From: Bacteroidia bacterium
Lineage (GTDB): Bacteria; Bacteroidota; Bacteroidia; Bacteroidales; Paludibacteraceae
NCBI GenBank assembly: GCA_021152555.1
Contig: JAGKVE010000024.1
Span: 1 to 27,009 of the forward strand
DNA length: 27,009 bases
Direction: 5' to 3'
The stretch's first letter is position 1; every line of letters begins with the position of its first letter. This document shows, in pieces, positions 16,798 to 24,600 of the stretch. The translations under genes were made by a program, and so were the position numbers. Under the pieces are notes generated by a model. The model was not told where the DNA came from, made no database searches, and worked only from the letters and a program-made list of their open reading frames with translations.

Positions 16798-16821
16798 CGC
16801 TGCGGAGTGGTTACCGCAGCG
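16798..16821 (+). terminator. Perfect 8-bp hairpin after the ligase gene
   Basis: CGCTGCGG (16798-16805), loop AGTGGTTA, CCGCAGCG (16814-16821). It starts 6 bp after the stop codon. No T run follows, so it may protect the mRNA 3' end rather than terminate alone. Confidence 0.5.
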
Positions 16822-16880
16822 TTCTGTAAATAATAAAGTGAGTAAGTAGATGGATTTCTCTGAAATGGGAAATCAAAGCT

Positions 16881-16916
16881 AGCACGTAACTGGGAAGTTG
16901 CGTGCTTGTTTTTTTG
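16881..16916 (+). terminator. Strong intrinsic terminator
   Basis: AGCACGTAACT (16881-16891), GNRA-type loop GGGA, AGTTGCGTGCT (16896-16906): an 11-bp stem with one T-G wobble. TGTTTTTTTG follows. It insulates the ligase gene from lepA. Confidence 0.9.
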
Positions 16917-16924
16917 TATTTGGC

Positions 16925-16955
16925 TTGCATATGTCAAAAAAAAGCAGTACCTTTG
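16925..16955 (+). promoter_or_regulatory. lepA promoter
   Basis: TTG (16925-16927), a 20-bp spacer ending AAAAAAAAGCAG, TACCTTTG (16948-16955). The ATG at 16976 is about 15 nt from the expected transcription start. Confidence 0.85.
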
Positions 16956-16975
16956 CAGCGATTTTTTGAGAACTT

Positions 16976-18850
16976 ATGAAAAATATACGTAACTTCTGTA
17001 TCATTGCGCACATCGATCACGGCAAATCCACACTCGCCGACCGCATGCTGGAAATAACCCAGACTGTCGATGTACGGCAGATGGAGAACCAGGTGTTGGA
17101 CGACATGGACCTGGAGAAAGAGCGCGGCATCACCATCAAGAGCCACGCCATCCAGATGGCGTATAAATATAGTAGAAAGTCGAAAGTCGAAAGATCGTCC
17201 GCAGAAGCGGACTCAAAGACGCTTTCTACTTTGAACGATAGTGGTCTTTCTACTTTGAGCGAAGCGGTCTATACATTGAACCTTATCGACACTCCGGGGC
17301 ACGTGGACTTCAGCTATGAGGTCTCGCGGTCCATCGCTGCGTGCGAGGGCGCGGTGCTCGTAGTTGATGCCACGCAGGGCGTGCAGGCGCAGACGATCTC
17401 CAACCTCTATATGGCGATTGAGCATGACCTCGAAATCATTCCCGTGCTCAACAAATGCGACATGGATAACGCCATGCCGGAGCGCGTGGAGGACGAGATA
17501 GTGGAGCTGTTGGGCTGCAAGCGCGAGGAGATACTCCGATGCTCCGCCAAGACAGGCGAAGGCGTGCCGGAGATACTGGACGCTATCGTGGAGCGTATCC
17601 CGGCGCCGAAAGGCGACCCGAACGCCCCGCTCCAATGCCTTGTCTTCGACTCCGTTTTCAACTCCTTCCGAGGTATCATCGCCTATTTCAAGGTGGTGAA
17701 CGGCACGATGCACACCGGCGACCAGGTGCGCTTCGTCAACACCGGCAAGGAGTACGACGCCGACGAGATAGGCATTCTCAAACTTGACATGTCCCCGCGC
17801 AAGGAGATCTCCGCAGGCAACGTGGGATATATCATCTCCGGCATCAAGACTTCGACGGAAGTGAAAGTGGGCGACACCATCACCCATGTAGCGCGCCCCT
17901 GCGACAAAGCCATTGAGGGTTTCGAGGAAGCCAAACCGATGGTCTTCGCCGGTGTCTATCCCATTGAGAGCGAGGACTACGAAGACCTGCGCGCATCCCT
18001 TGAGAAACTGCAACTGAATGACGCGAGTCTTACTTTCCAGCCCGAAAGCTCCATGGCACTCGGCTTCGGCTTCCGCTGTGGGTTCCTCGGACTGCTGCAC
18101 ATGGAGATTATACAGGAACGCCTCGACCGCGAGTTTGACATGGATGTCATCACCACCGTCCCGAACGTATCATACAACGTCTATACCAAGGACGGCGGCA
18201 TGATTGAGGTACACAACCCCGCCGGCATGCCGGACCTCACGGAGATAGACCGCATCGAGGAGCCCTATATCCGCGCATCGGTCATCACCACGGCGGATTA
18301 TATAGGTCCGATTATGACGCTGTGTCTGGGCAAACGCGGCGAACTCGTCAAACAAGAATATATCTCCGGCAACCGAATGGAGCTGCTCTTCGACATGCCG
18401 TTGGGCGAGATTGTCATCGATTTCTACGACAAACTCAAATCCATCTCCAAGGGCTATGCGTCCTTCGACTGGCACATGAACGGTTTCCGCCCCTCCAACC
18501 TCGTCAAACTGGATATCCTCCTCAACGGCGAACAGGTCGATGCGCTCTCTACCCTCACCCACCGCGACAACGCCGTCGATTTCGGACGCCGCATGTGCGA
18601 GAAACTCAAAGAGCTCCTGCCCCGTCAGCAGTTCGACATCGCCATTCAGGCGGCTATCGGCGCGAAGATCATCGCCCGCGAGACGGTCAAGCAGGTCCGT
18701 AAGGATGTCCTTGCCAAGTGTTACGGCGGCGACGTCAGCCGTAAGCGCAAACTGCTGGAGAAACAGAAACGAGGCAAGAAACGCATGAAACAGATCGGCA
18801 ACGTCGAAGTACCACAGAAAGCCTTCCTCGCCGTCCTCAAACTGGATTAA
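16976..18850 (+). CDS. lepA: Elongation factor 4 (LepA), with an in-frame repeat insertion
   Basis: LepA is a ribosome-bound translational GTPase involved in translation initiation, ribosome assembly or back-translocation. GTPase motifs are intact: G1 AHIDHGKST (11-19), switch I ERGITIKSHA, G3 DTPGH (105-109), G4 NKCD, and SAKTGEG. The LepA-specific C-terminal domain is present (AFLAVLKLD end, RGKKRMKQIG). Residues 66-98 are an insertion of roughly 30 residues that replaces the short turn found in other LepA proteins between the strand after switch I and the strand leading into DTPGH. It is encoded by a palindromic and tandemly repeated DNA element. The gene is monocistronic and markedly GC-rich. 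Confidence 0.96.
   Translation: MKNIRNFCIIAHIDHGKSTLADRMLEITQTVDVRQMENQVLDDMDLEKERGITIKSHAIQMAYKYSRKSKVERSSAEADSKTLSTLNDSGLSTLSEAVYTLNLIDTPGHVDFSYEVSRSIAACEGAVLVVDATQGVQAQTISNLYMAIEHDLEIIPVLNKCDMDNAMPERVEDEIVELLGCKREEILRCSAKTGEGVPEILDAIVERIPAPKGDPNAPLQCLVFDSVFNSFRGIIAYFKVVNGTMHTGDQVRFVNTGKEYDADEIGILKLDMSPRKEISAGNVGYIISGIKTSTEVKVGDTITHVARPCDKAIEGFEEAKPMVFAGVYPIESEDYEDLRASLEKLQLNDASLTFQPESSMALGFGFRCGFLGLLHMEIIQERLDREFDMDVITTVPNVSYNVYTKDGGMIEVHNPAGMPDLTEIDRIEEPYIRASVITTADYIGPIMTLCLGKRGELVKQEYISGNRMELLFDMPLGEIVIDFYDKLKSISKGYASFDWHMNGFRPSNLVKLDILLNGEQVDALSTLTHRDNAVDFGRRMCEKLKELLPRQQFDIAIQAAIGAKIIARETVKQVRKDVLAKCYGGDVSRKRKLLEKQKRGKKRMKQIGNVEVPQKAFLAVLKLD
17171..17268. repeat. Palindromic and tandem repeat element inserted in frame in lepA
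   Basis: AGTAGAAAG (17171-17179) is inversely repeated as CTTTCTACT (17222-17230), which recurs directly at 17246-17254. Between the arms lies a perfect hairpin, GTCCGC-AGAA-GCGGAC (17197-17212), after a GTCGAAA microrepeat. The two CTTTCTACTTTGA units are 24 bp apart, so the protein repeats as LSTLNDSG and LSTLSEAV. Confidence 0.85.
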
Positions 18851-18858
18851 ATCCACTG

Positions 18859-18887
18859 AATCTGCATCACAAGTGCAGATTTTTTTT
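18859..18887 (+). terminator. lepA terminator
   Basis: AATCTGCA (18859-18866), loop TCACAAG, TGCAGATT (18874-18881): a perfect 8-bp stem followed directly by six more T residues. Confidence 0.9.
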
Positions 18888-18955
18888 GCACCCGGACACT
18901 TTTAAGAACTGCTGCTGTATAAAAGCATCCCTTACTATAGTGTTGGACTGAGCGA

Positions 18956-19011
18956 TTTTGTGCAATAAATTCACTGTACTGCATAAAAAAGTATATTTTT
19001 TGTGCAATAAA
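18956..19011. repeat. Direct repeat upstream of the DUF4143 remnant
   Basis: TTTTGTGCAATAAA occurs at 18956-18969 and again at 18998-19011, a 42-bp offset. The second copy abuts the promoter at 19013. It looks like a partial duplication of an upstream promoter region. Nothing else is recognised in 18888-19012. Confidence 0.55.
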
Positions 19012-19012
19012 C

Positions 19013-19043
19013 TTGCATAATTGAATAAAAAGTAGTACCTTTG
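19013..19043 (+). promoter_or_regulatory. Promoter abutting the DUF4143 remnant
   Basis: TTG (19013-19015), a 20-bp spacer ending AAAAAGTAG, TACCTTTG (19036-19043). Protein homology resumes only a few bases downstream. Confidence 0.75.
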
Positions 19044-19045
19044 CC

Positions 19046-19399
19046 GCAAAGGCATTCTCCACAAGCGATAACTTAGGACGGTTATTGGAGAACCAAGTCT
19101 TTGTTAACCTTTTGCGCAAAGGCTATGACCCGGAAAAAACGATGTTCTACTACCGCACGCGTAACGACAAAGAGATTGATTTCGTCCTGCGTGAGAATAA
19201 CCGCGTGAAGCAACTGGTTCAAGTCAGTTACGAGATGACGTCGGAGAAGACCATACGCCGCAAATGTAGCGCGCTAAAAGAAGCGGCACAGGAGTTGCAT
19301 TGCAACGATTTGTATGTGCTGACATATAATGAAAAACGAACTTTGGACTTGGAAGGTTGTACAATCCGTGTGCTGCCCGCTACGGAATGGTTTAAATAA
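19046..19399 (+). pseudogene. C-terminal remnant of an AAA-ATPase / DUF4143 protein
   Basis: The frame reads AKAFSTSDNLGRLLENQVFV, FYYRTRNDKEIDFVL and ends at ATEWFK. This is the C-terminal DUF4143 nuclease-like domain of the bacterial and archaeal AAA_14 plus DUF4143 ATPase family, which is abundant in Bacteroidales. The whole N-terminal ATPase half, with Walker A and B motifs, is missing. The frame opens at 19025, after a stop at 19022, and the homology starts at about 19046-19049, just behind the promoter's -7 box. No ATG or ribosome binding site is present; a TTG at 19085 is the first possible start. The simplest reading is an internal deletion that fused the original promoter to the gene's last third. 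A residual product of about 104 residues is possible but doubtful. Confidence 0.85.
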
Positions 19400-19459
19400 T
19401 AAAATCCTCTTCTATGGTTACTTTTGGCAAATGGATGATTTAGCATCCATCGGCCGATG

Positions 19460-19503
19460 ACCGAGTCACGACCGAGAGACAACCGAGACAAAACCGAGAC
19501 ATA
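19460..19503. repeat. 11-bp tandem repeat ACCGAG(A)
   Basis: ACCGAG begins at 19460, 19471, 19482 and 19493, an exact 11-bp period over four units (ACCGAGTCACG, ACCGAGAGACA, ACCGAGACAAA, ACCGAGACATA). It lies in the non-coding gap after the DUF4143 remnant. Confidence 0.8.
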
Positions 19504-19515
19504 AAATATCTAAAA

Positions 19516-19548
19516 AATGATGTATGCCCTTGCGTATGTCATTTTTTT
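19516..19548 (+). terminator. Intrinsic terminator overlapping the next promoter
   Basis: AATGATGTATGC (19516-19527), loop CCTT, GCGTATGTCATT (19532-19543): 12 pairs including three G-T wobbles, then further T residues. Its 3' arm contains the TTG of the following promoter. Confidence 0.75.
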
Positions 19549-19560
19549 ATTGTAACTTTG
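19530..19560 (+). promoter_or_regulatory. Promoter of the former DUF1016 gene
   Basis: TTG (19530-19532), 20 bp, TAACTTTG (19553-19560). It lies inside and just after the terminator hairpin. The leader beyond it carries the GGGATAAG repeats. Confidence 0.65.
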
Positions 19561-19587
19561 CAGCTGCAAAATGCAATTAATCGTTCC

Positions 19588-19632
19588 CTTTAGGGATAAG
19601 AAAAACTTTTTTCTTCCTTTAGGGATAAGAAA
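19588..19632. repeat. Direct repeat CTTTAGGGATAAGAAA
   Basis: Identical 16-bp copies at 19588-19603 and 19617-19632, 29 bp apart, lie in the leader between the promoter and the ATG at 19644. Confidence 0.8.
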
Positions 19633-19643
19633 GTTGCAAAGAT

Positions 19644-19957
19644 ATGAGTGAGACTATATCGCCCACACAGCGCCTGAACTGAAAGGATTCTCTGCGCAGA
19701 ATCTCTGGCGCATGAAGCAGTTTTATGAGGCCTATCGCAATGCTGACGAAAAACTCTCGACACTGTTGAGAGAAATTAGTTGGTCTAATAATTTAACCAT
19801 ATTAAGTCGTACTAAATCAGAAGAAGCAAGGTCTTTCTATCTGCAACTTTGCGTAAAGGAGCGCCTTTCTTACAGAGATCTGAATCGTCAAATCGATAGC
19901 GCTCTGTTTGAGCGTGCGATGTTGGAGAAACCAAAACTCTCACCACTGTTGAGAGAA
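19644..19957 (+). pseudogene. DUF1016 (YhcG-type) nuclease gene remnant, truncated at both ends
   Basis: An ATG at 19644 opens a frame that stops after 12 codons (MSETISPTQRLN). In another frame, from about 19676, the recognisable middle of a DUF1016 N-terminal domain runs ELKGFSAQNLWRMKQFYEAY, then WSNNLTILSRTKSEEARSFY, and ends with KPKLSPLLRE near 19957. Intact family members, which pair this domain with a PD-(D/E)xK nuclease domain, have about 60-70 residues before this part and about 150 after it. Both are gone. The frame continues open to 20203, but that part bears no family similarity and overlaps a structured segment. Two copies of CTGTTGAGAGAA inside the remnant (near 19767 and 19946) encode KLSTLLRE and KLSPLLRE. 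Confidence 0.8.
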
Positions 19958-19986
19958 TATATTAAGATAAGACATAAGGCGCAAGC

Positions 19987-20197
19987 GTGCGTCCAGTGGG
20001 GAGAGCGGAGGTACAAATCGTACTTTTTAGGGCTCCCACATATTTTAATCTGTGGGAAGAGGAGGCAACCTCCAGATCGTGCCCTTGGGGCTAAGAAACA
20101 CAACTATTACATTTGTTGCAGGGGCTCTGACCTGTTAATCATGGATTGTCGTTTCCGACGAAGGGCGCACAAACGTGACAGAAAAACGGTAGACCGT
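19987..20197 (+). ncRNA. Possible structured RNA of unknown class
   Basis: Nested complementarity spans about 185 nt. GTGCGTCC (19987-19994) pairs with GGGCGCAC (20163-20170), AGAGC (20002-20006) with GCTCT (20124-20128), and TTTTTAG (20024-20030) with CTAAGAA (20091-20097). Local hairpins lie inside: TCCCACA/TGTGGGA (20034-20057), GGAGG-CAA-CCTCC (20061-20073), CAAC/GTTG (20101-20118) and GTCG-TTTC-CGAC (20148-20159). ACGG-TAGA-CCGT follows at 20186-20197. The imperfect pairs are G-T on the plus strand, which favours a plus-strand RNA. I could not match it to 6S, SRP, RNase P, tmRNA or a riboswitch, and no promoter directly precedes it. Confidence 0.4.
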
Positions 20198-20200
20198 AGG

Positions 20201-20242
20201 TAAATAAAAAAGAAAAACCGCCGACTCGTCACGAGCATGCGG
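20201..20242 (-). terminator. Leftward intrinsic terminator
   Basis: Read on the minus strand, CCGC-ATG-CTCG-TGA-CGAG-TCG-GCGG (20242-20218) is followed by TTTTTCTTTTTT. The plus strand has no T run here. A second weaker hairpin with five T residues lies at 20197-20181. Confidence 0.75.
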
Positions 20243-20297
20243 AATTAACAGCGCTTATTTCAATGATGTCTGCCAGTATATAACTCTTGTTACAAAC
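20201..20297 (-). ncRNA. Candidate small RNA, about 80-95 nt
   Basis: A consensus promoter at 20334-20304 would start a leftward RNA near 20297. A strong hairpin with a T run ends it near 20205. No protein frame of useful length or ribosome binding site lies between, and no minus-strand gene follows. The class is unknown. Confidence 0.55.
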
Positions 20298-20303
20298 ACG
20301 ATG

Positions 20304-20334
20304 CAAAGATACTGCATTTTTTTGAATTATGCAA
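20304..20334 (-). promoter_or_regulatory. Promoter of the candidate small RNA
   Basis: On the minus strand: TTG (20334-20332), a 20-bp spacer ending AAAAAAATGCAG, TATCTTTG (20311-20304). Confidence 0.8.
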
Positions 20335-20389
20335 ATTTATGATGATAGAAAGTTATTTTATGCCCGAAAGGGTCAAATAGCAGATTTCT

Positions 20390-20521
20390 TCAGCGTCTTA
20401 TCTCGCAGCAAGGAAACAGCCGATGGCCCACTTGTTCACGGAAGAAGAGGAGCGCAATGAGCACCGCTCCCAACACAGCTGCACCGATGGCAGCCGTGTT
20501 GGGATTAAGCGTGCGTCTCAT
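20390..20521 (-). CDS. Unrecognised 43-residue membrane protein at the end of the efflux operon
   Basis: The ATG at 20521 overlaps the TolC-type gene's stop in an ATGA, so the frame is placed for translational coupling. The product starts MRRTLNPNTAAIGAAVLGAV and continues LIALLFFREQVGHRLFPCCE, ending in IRR. It has one clear hydrophobic helix (about residues 11-27), a basic N-terminus that should stay in the cytoplasm, and a CysCys pair near the C-terminus. I know of no family for it. Small partners of RND pumps exist in other bacteria (for example AcrZ), so an accessory role is conceivable. Being so short, it could also be a chance frame. Confidence 0.5.
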   Translation of the reverse strand: MRRTLNPNTAAIGAAVLGAVLIALLFFREQVGHRLFPCCEIRR

Positions 20522-21681
20522 AACTGCCAAGCATTCATTTCGGCAGTGACGAGATGGAGGTCACGGAGAGTCTGGAGGCGGAGGTCATATGCCTCGAAGA
20601 AATAATCCGACTCCATGAGGTACTGCAACAGCGTCAGTTCGCCGCCCTCGAAAGCATGGTAGAGCAGTTCGGCGGAGTTGTAATCCGTGAGCGAGGCATC
20701 ATAACCGGCGAGGGTCTGCTGGAGTGCCTGTGCCTGTGCGAAAAGGCTCTGCAAGCGGTTGCGGATCGCCAGACGTGTGTCCTCTTCGGTGCGAGTAGCA
20801 GCGAGTGCCTGCGCCTTGGCTTGCCGCACGCGGTGGGCATTGGACCACAGCGGAAGCGCCATGCCGACGGTGAGACCCTGGAGCTGCTGCGCGGACTGGA
20901 ACTCGCCCATGTAACCGACCGAGAAAGTGGGTGCTGCAGAAGCGCGCGTGAGGCGCACCTGCCGTGCAGCGGCTTCGGCAGCGTTATGCTGCGCAAGGAG
21001 TGCCGGCATGGCGGCTTCCGCCTCAGCGTACCATGTGTCGAAATCGGACGGCAGCAGCAGCGGTTCGTAGCCGGTATGGTCAAAAGGCACGGGTTCGCCT
21101 GCCATGCGTGCGAGGTCGGCGAGGCAGGTCTGCCGCTCTATCTGTGTGCGCTGCAGGTCGCCGAGTGCCCGCGTGCGGTTGATCTGCGCTTTGTTGTACT
21201 CCAGCTGCGTGCATGCCCCTTTCTCCAAGAGCCGCGCGTACGCCTGCGCCAGTTGGTCGGCTCGTTCGGCACGCTGCTCACTCAGTTGCAACCGCGCATT
21301 GAGATAGACGAGTCGGACGCAGGTCTGTTTGGCAGCCAAGAGCAGTTGCTGCCGCTCGCGGCGGAAACGCAGTTCGGCTCCGGCGGTGTTGATGTCCGCA
21401 AGCTTGGCACGGTGGGCATAGACGGACGGGAAATCGAATCCCTGCCGCACGGACACATCCTTGCGGTCGTCGCCGGACTTGTCCCACAGATAGCCGAACT
21501 CGACCTCGGGGTTATGCGGCGCGAGGCCTGTCTTTGCCGCCAGTTGCTCCGCCTCGGCGAGTTGGCGGAACGCCTGCAGCGACGGGCTGTTTTGCTCCAC
21601 GCGGTTCAGCACGGGCGTGTATATATCCTGCGCACTCATCGACGCGGCGCAGAGGAGTAAAATAAACCAATTCTTTCTCAT
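20518..21681 (-). CDS. TolC-family outer-membrane efflux protein (CusC/CzcC type)
   Basis: This is the outer-membrane channel of the tripartite efflux system. It has a short signal peptide (MRKNWFILLLCAASMSAQ, cleavage near residue 18) and two repeats of the long-helix OEP domain, each with Ala/Gln/Leu-rich coiled coil (about 35-190 and 215-380). Motifs such as NPEVEFGYLWDK, LEKGACTQLEYNKAQI and GELTLLQYLMESDYFF match channels paired with heavy-metal RND pumps. At 387 residues it is on the short side but complete. Its ATG overlaps the pump gene stop by 4 nt, and its own stop overlaps the 43-residue frame, so translation is probably coupled across all three. Confidence 0.92.
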   Translation of the reverse strand: MRKNWFILLLCAASMSAQDIYTPVLNRVEQNSPSLQAFRQLAEAEQLAAKTGLAPHNPEVEFGYLWDKSGDDRKDVSVRQGFDFPSVYAHRAKLADINTAGAELRFRRERQQLLLAAKQTCVRLVYLNARLQLSEQRAERADQLAQAYARLLEKGACTQLEYNKAQINRTRALGDLQRTQIERQTCLADLARMAGEPVPFDHTGYEPLLLPSDFDTWYAEAEAAMPALLAQHNAAEAAARQVRLTRASAAPTFSVGYMGEFQSAQQLQGLTVGMALPLWSNAHRVRQAKAQALAATRTEEDTRLAIRNRLQSLFAQAQALQQTLAGYDASLTDYNSAELLYHAFEGGELTLLQYLMESDYFFEAYDLRLQTLRDLHLVTAEMNAWQL

Positions 21682-24600
21682 AGCGATACCTCCTTTCGTG
21701 TGGCATACCGGCTGTAGATCACCGGCATGACGTAGATGTTCAGTAATGTAGATGTGAGCAGTCCGCCGAGCACGACGACCGCCATCGGCGACTGAATCTC
21801 GTTGCCCGGCTTGTCACCGGTGAGCACGAGCGGGATGAGTGCCAGCGCGGATGTGAGGGCGGTCATAAGGATGGGGTTCAGGCGGTCAAGCGACCCGCGC
21901 ATGACCCGTTCAGCGACGGGGACACCCTGCTGCGCCAAGTGGCGGTAGTTGGAGATAAGCAGAATGCCGTTGCGCGTAGCGATACCGAAGAGGGTGATGA
22001 ACCCGATGATAGAGGGTATGCTGACCACACGCGAGGTAAGCAGCACCGCCAGCACACCGCCGATGAGCGCCAGCGGCAGTGAGAGCATGACGATAGCCGA
22101 GAGCGGCACGGAGCGGAACTCTCCGTAGATAAGCAGGAAGATGACGAGCAGCGCCGCGACAGTAGCCCAGAAGAGAATGCGCGAGGCGGCTTGGGCACTC
22201 TCGAACTGACCGCCGTACTCGATGCGGAAGCCTTCGGGCAGGGTGATTTGGCTGCTTATCGTGCGTTCCACATCGGCAATGACGCTGCCCATGTCGCGTC
22301 CCGAGACGTTCGCGGAGATGACGAGTTTGCGCTGCACGTTCTCGCGTGTGATGGTGCCCGGACCGTCGGTGGAGACAATCTCCGCCACCTGGCTCAGCGG
22401 CACTTTGCGTCCGTCGCGGGTGTCGATAAGCGCATTGCGCACGTCATCAATGCTGTGCGTATAGTGTTCGTTGAGACGCAACACAATGTCCACCGACCGC
22501 TGCCCCTCGTAGATGTCGCCGATCTTCTCGCCACTGAAAGCGAGGTTGATGAAGCGGTTGAAATCATCGATGGTGATGCCGTACTGCGCGAGGGCGAGCC
22601 GGTTGGCACGCACTTGCAGTTGGGGCGTCTGTGCTTGTTGCTCCACCGCCACATCCACCAGACCGTCAATGCCGCTGACGGCACTCTTGATCTGATTGCC
22701 GAGCATCTGCAGGCGGCTGAGGTCGGTGCCGAAGAGTTTGATAGCTATGTTCGCCCGTGTTCCGGAAAGCATGTGGTCGATGCGGTGACCGAGCGGTTGC
22801 CCCACCGTGATGGCGATGCCGGGGATAGCACCGAGGCGCGTACGGATGTCATCGAAGAGCTCCTCACGGCTGCGTCCGTCGAGCCGGAACTGCACATCCA
22901 CTTCGGCACTGTTGACCGTCTGGGCATGTTCGTCCAGCTCGCCCCGTCCTGTGCGCCGTGCCGTACCCGTGACCTCGGGGATAGCGAGCAGTTCGCGCTC
23001 CATGAGGTTGCCTAACTCGTCACTCACGTCAAGCGACACACCCGGTGCCGTGACTGCGGAGATGACCGCCGAACCCTCGTTGAAATCCGGCAGGAGCGAG
23101 CGGCCGAAAGAGAAGAACACACCCACTGTGCCGAGCAGCAGCACAAGGGTCGAGACGAGCACCGTCCGCTGATGGCGGAAGACCCACTGCAGCGACCGTT
23201 CGTAGCCGCGGCTGAGCCATGTGGTGAGGCGGTTGTCCTGCTCGTTGCGGCGCAGGTACGTGTCATCGGTCAGCATGAGCGAACAGAGCAGCGGCGTGAG
23301 CGTCATCGCTACAATGAGCGACATCGCCAGCGCCACGATATAGGCTATGCCGAGCGGTTTGAGCAGCCTTCCCTCCATGCCGGAGAGGAAGAACAGCGGC
23401 ACAAAAGCCACCATGACGATAAAAGTGGCATTGAGTATCGACGAACGTATCTCCGCCGACGCTTCATAGACGACCTCCAGCACCGGCGTGCGGCGGTCAG
23501 CCGGAAGACGATGGTTCTGCCGGAGCCGCTTATAGACGTTCTCCACATCGATGATGGCGTCGTCCACCAGCGAACCGATGGCGATACACATGCCGCCGAG
23601 GGTCATCGTGTTGATGTCCATGCCGAGCAGATGCAGCACCAGCACCGTGCCTAAGAGCGACAGCGGGATAGCAATGACGGAGATGACCGTCGTACGGAAC
23701 GAACCGAGGAAAAGAAAGAGGATGACGATGACGAACAGTGCCCCTTCGAGCAGCGCTTTGCCGACGTTGTTGACCGAGGTCTGAATGAAATCCGCCTGTC
23801 TGAATATATGCGTGTCGAGGCGTACGTCCTGCGGCAGCGAAGCGGCGATAGCGCGCAGGTTGGCCTCTATCTGTTCGGTCACGCGCAGGGTGTTGATATT
23901 CGGCTGTTTGGCTACGGCGAGGATGACGGCAGGCGAAGCGTTTTGCGACGCGGTACCCATCTTCACCGCCGCGCCGGTACGCACTTCGGCTACATCGCTC
24001 AGCAGCACGGGTTGGCCGCCGCTGACACCCACAAGCGTCATGCCCAACTGCTCTATGTCGGTCGTCCGCGCCATGCCGCGCAGGACGTACTCGTTGCCGA
24101 AATCGCGGATGACCCCTCCGGCGGAGTTACGGCTCATGGTGCTGCCGGCGTGCTCCAGGTCACTCATGCGGATGCCGTACGCGTCCATCTTCAGCGGGTC
24201 GGCAAGGATTTGGTACTGCTTGTAGTCGCCTCCGATGATGGTCACTTGCGACACACCGCCAGTAGCGAGGATAGCGGGTTTGATCACCCAGTCCGCCAGC
24301 GACCGCAGCTCCATCATCGAGGTGCTGTCCGCCTGCATGCCGATGAGCAGGATTTCGCCCATGATAGATGACTGCGGAGCAAGAACAGGCGTGATACCGT
24401 TGGGCAGGCTGCCTGCCAGCGCCACCATTTTCTCACTTACTATCTGCCGCGCCCGATAGACATCGGTGCCCCAGTTGAACTCCGCCCAGACGAACGAGAA
24501 ACCGTACATCGACGCCGAGCGCACACGCCGTACGTTCGTAGCTCCGTTGACCGCCGTCTCGATGGGGAAAGTCACTAACCGCTCCACTTCCTCCGCCGCC

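Noticed and set aside
17213..18100. Minus-strand frame of 295 codons opposite lepA
   Set aside because: Antisense shadow of a conserved gene; no motifs. The same applies to the frames opposite the pump gene (22191-23015 and 23808-24371).
18847..19119. Minus-strand 90-codon frame between lepA and the DUF4143 remnant
   Set aside because: It reads through the lepA terminator and a plus-strand promoter, with low-complexity content typical of a chance frame.
19460..19503. CRISPR array
   Set aside because: The repeat unit is only 11 bp, tandem and without spacers; no cas genes are present.
19987..20170. Retron RNA or group II intron (complementary ends, GTGCG-like start)
   Set aside because: No reverse transcriptase gene lies nearby, the segment is far too short for a group II intron, and no domain V-like hairpin is seen.
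19987..20297. 6S RNA, SRP RNA or tmRNA
   Set aside because: Length is compatible with 6S for one segment, but I could not identify conserved class-specific sequences such as the SRP tetraloop region or tRNA-like ends.
20423..20605. Plus-strand 60-codon frame near the end of the efflux operon
   Set aside because: It is antisense to the 43-residue frame and the channel gene, with no start signal or family resemblance.
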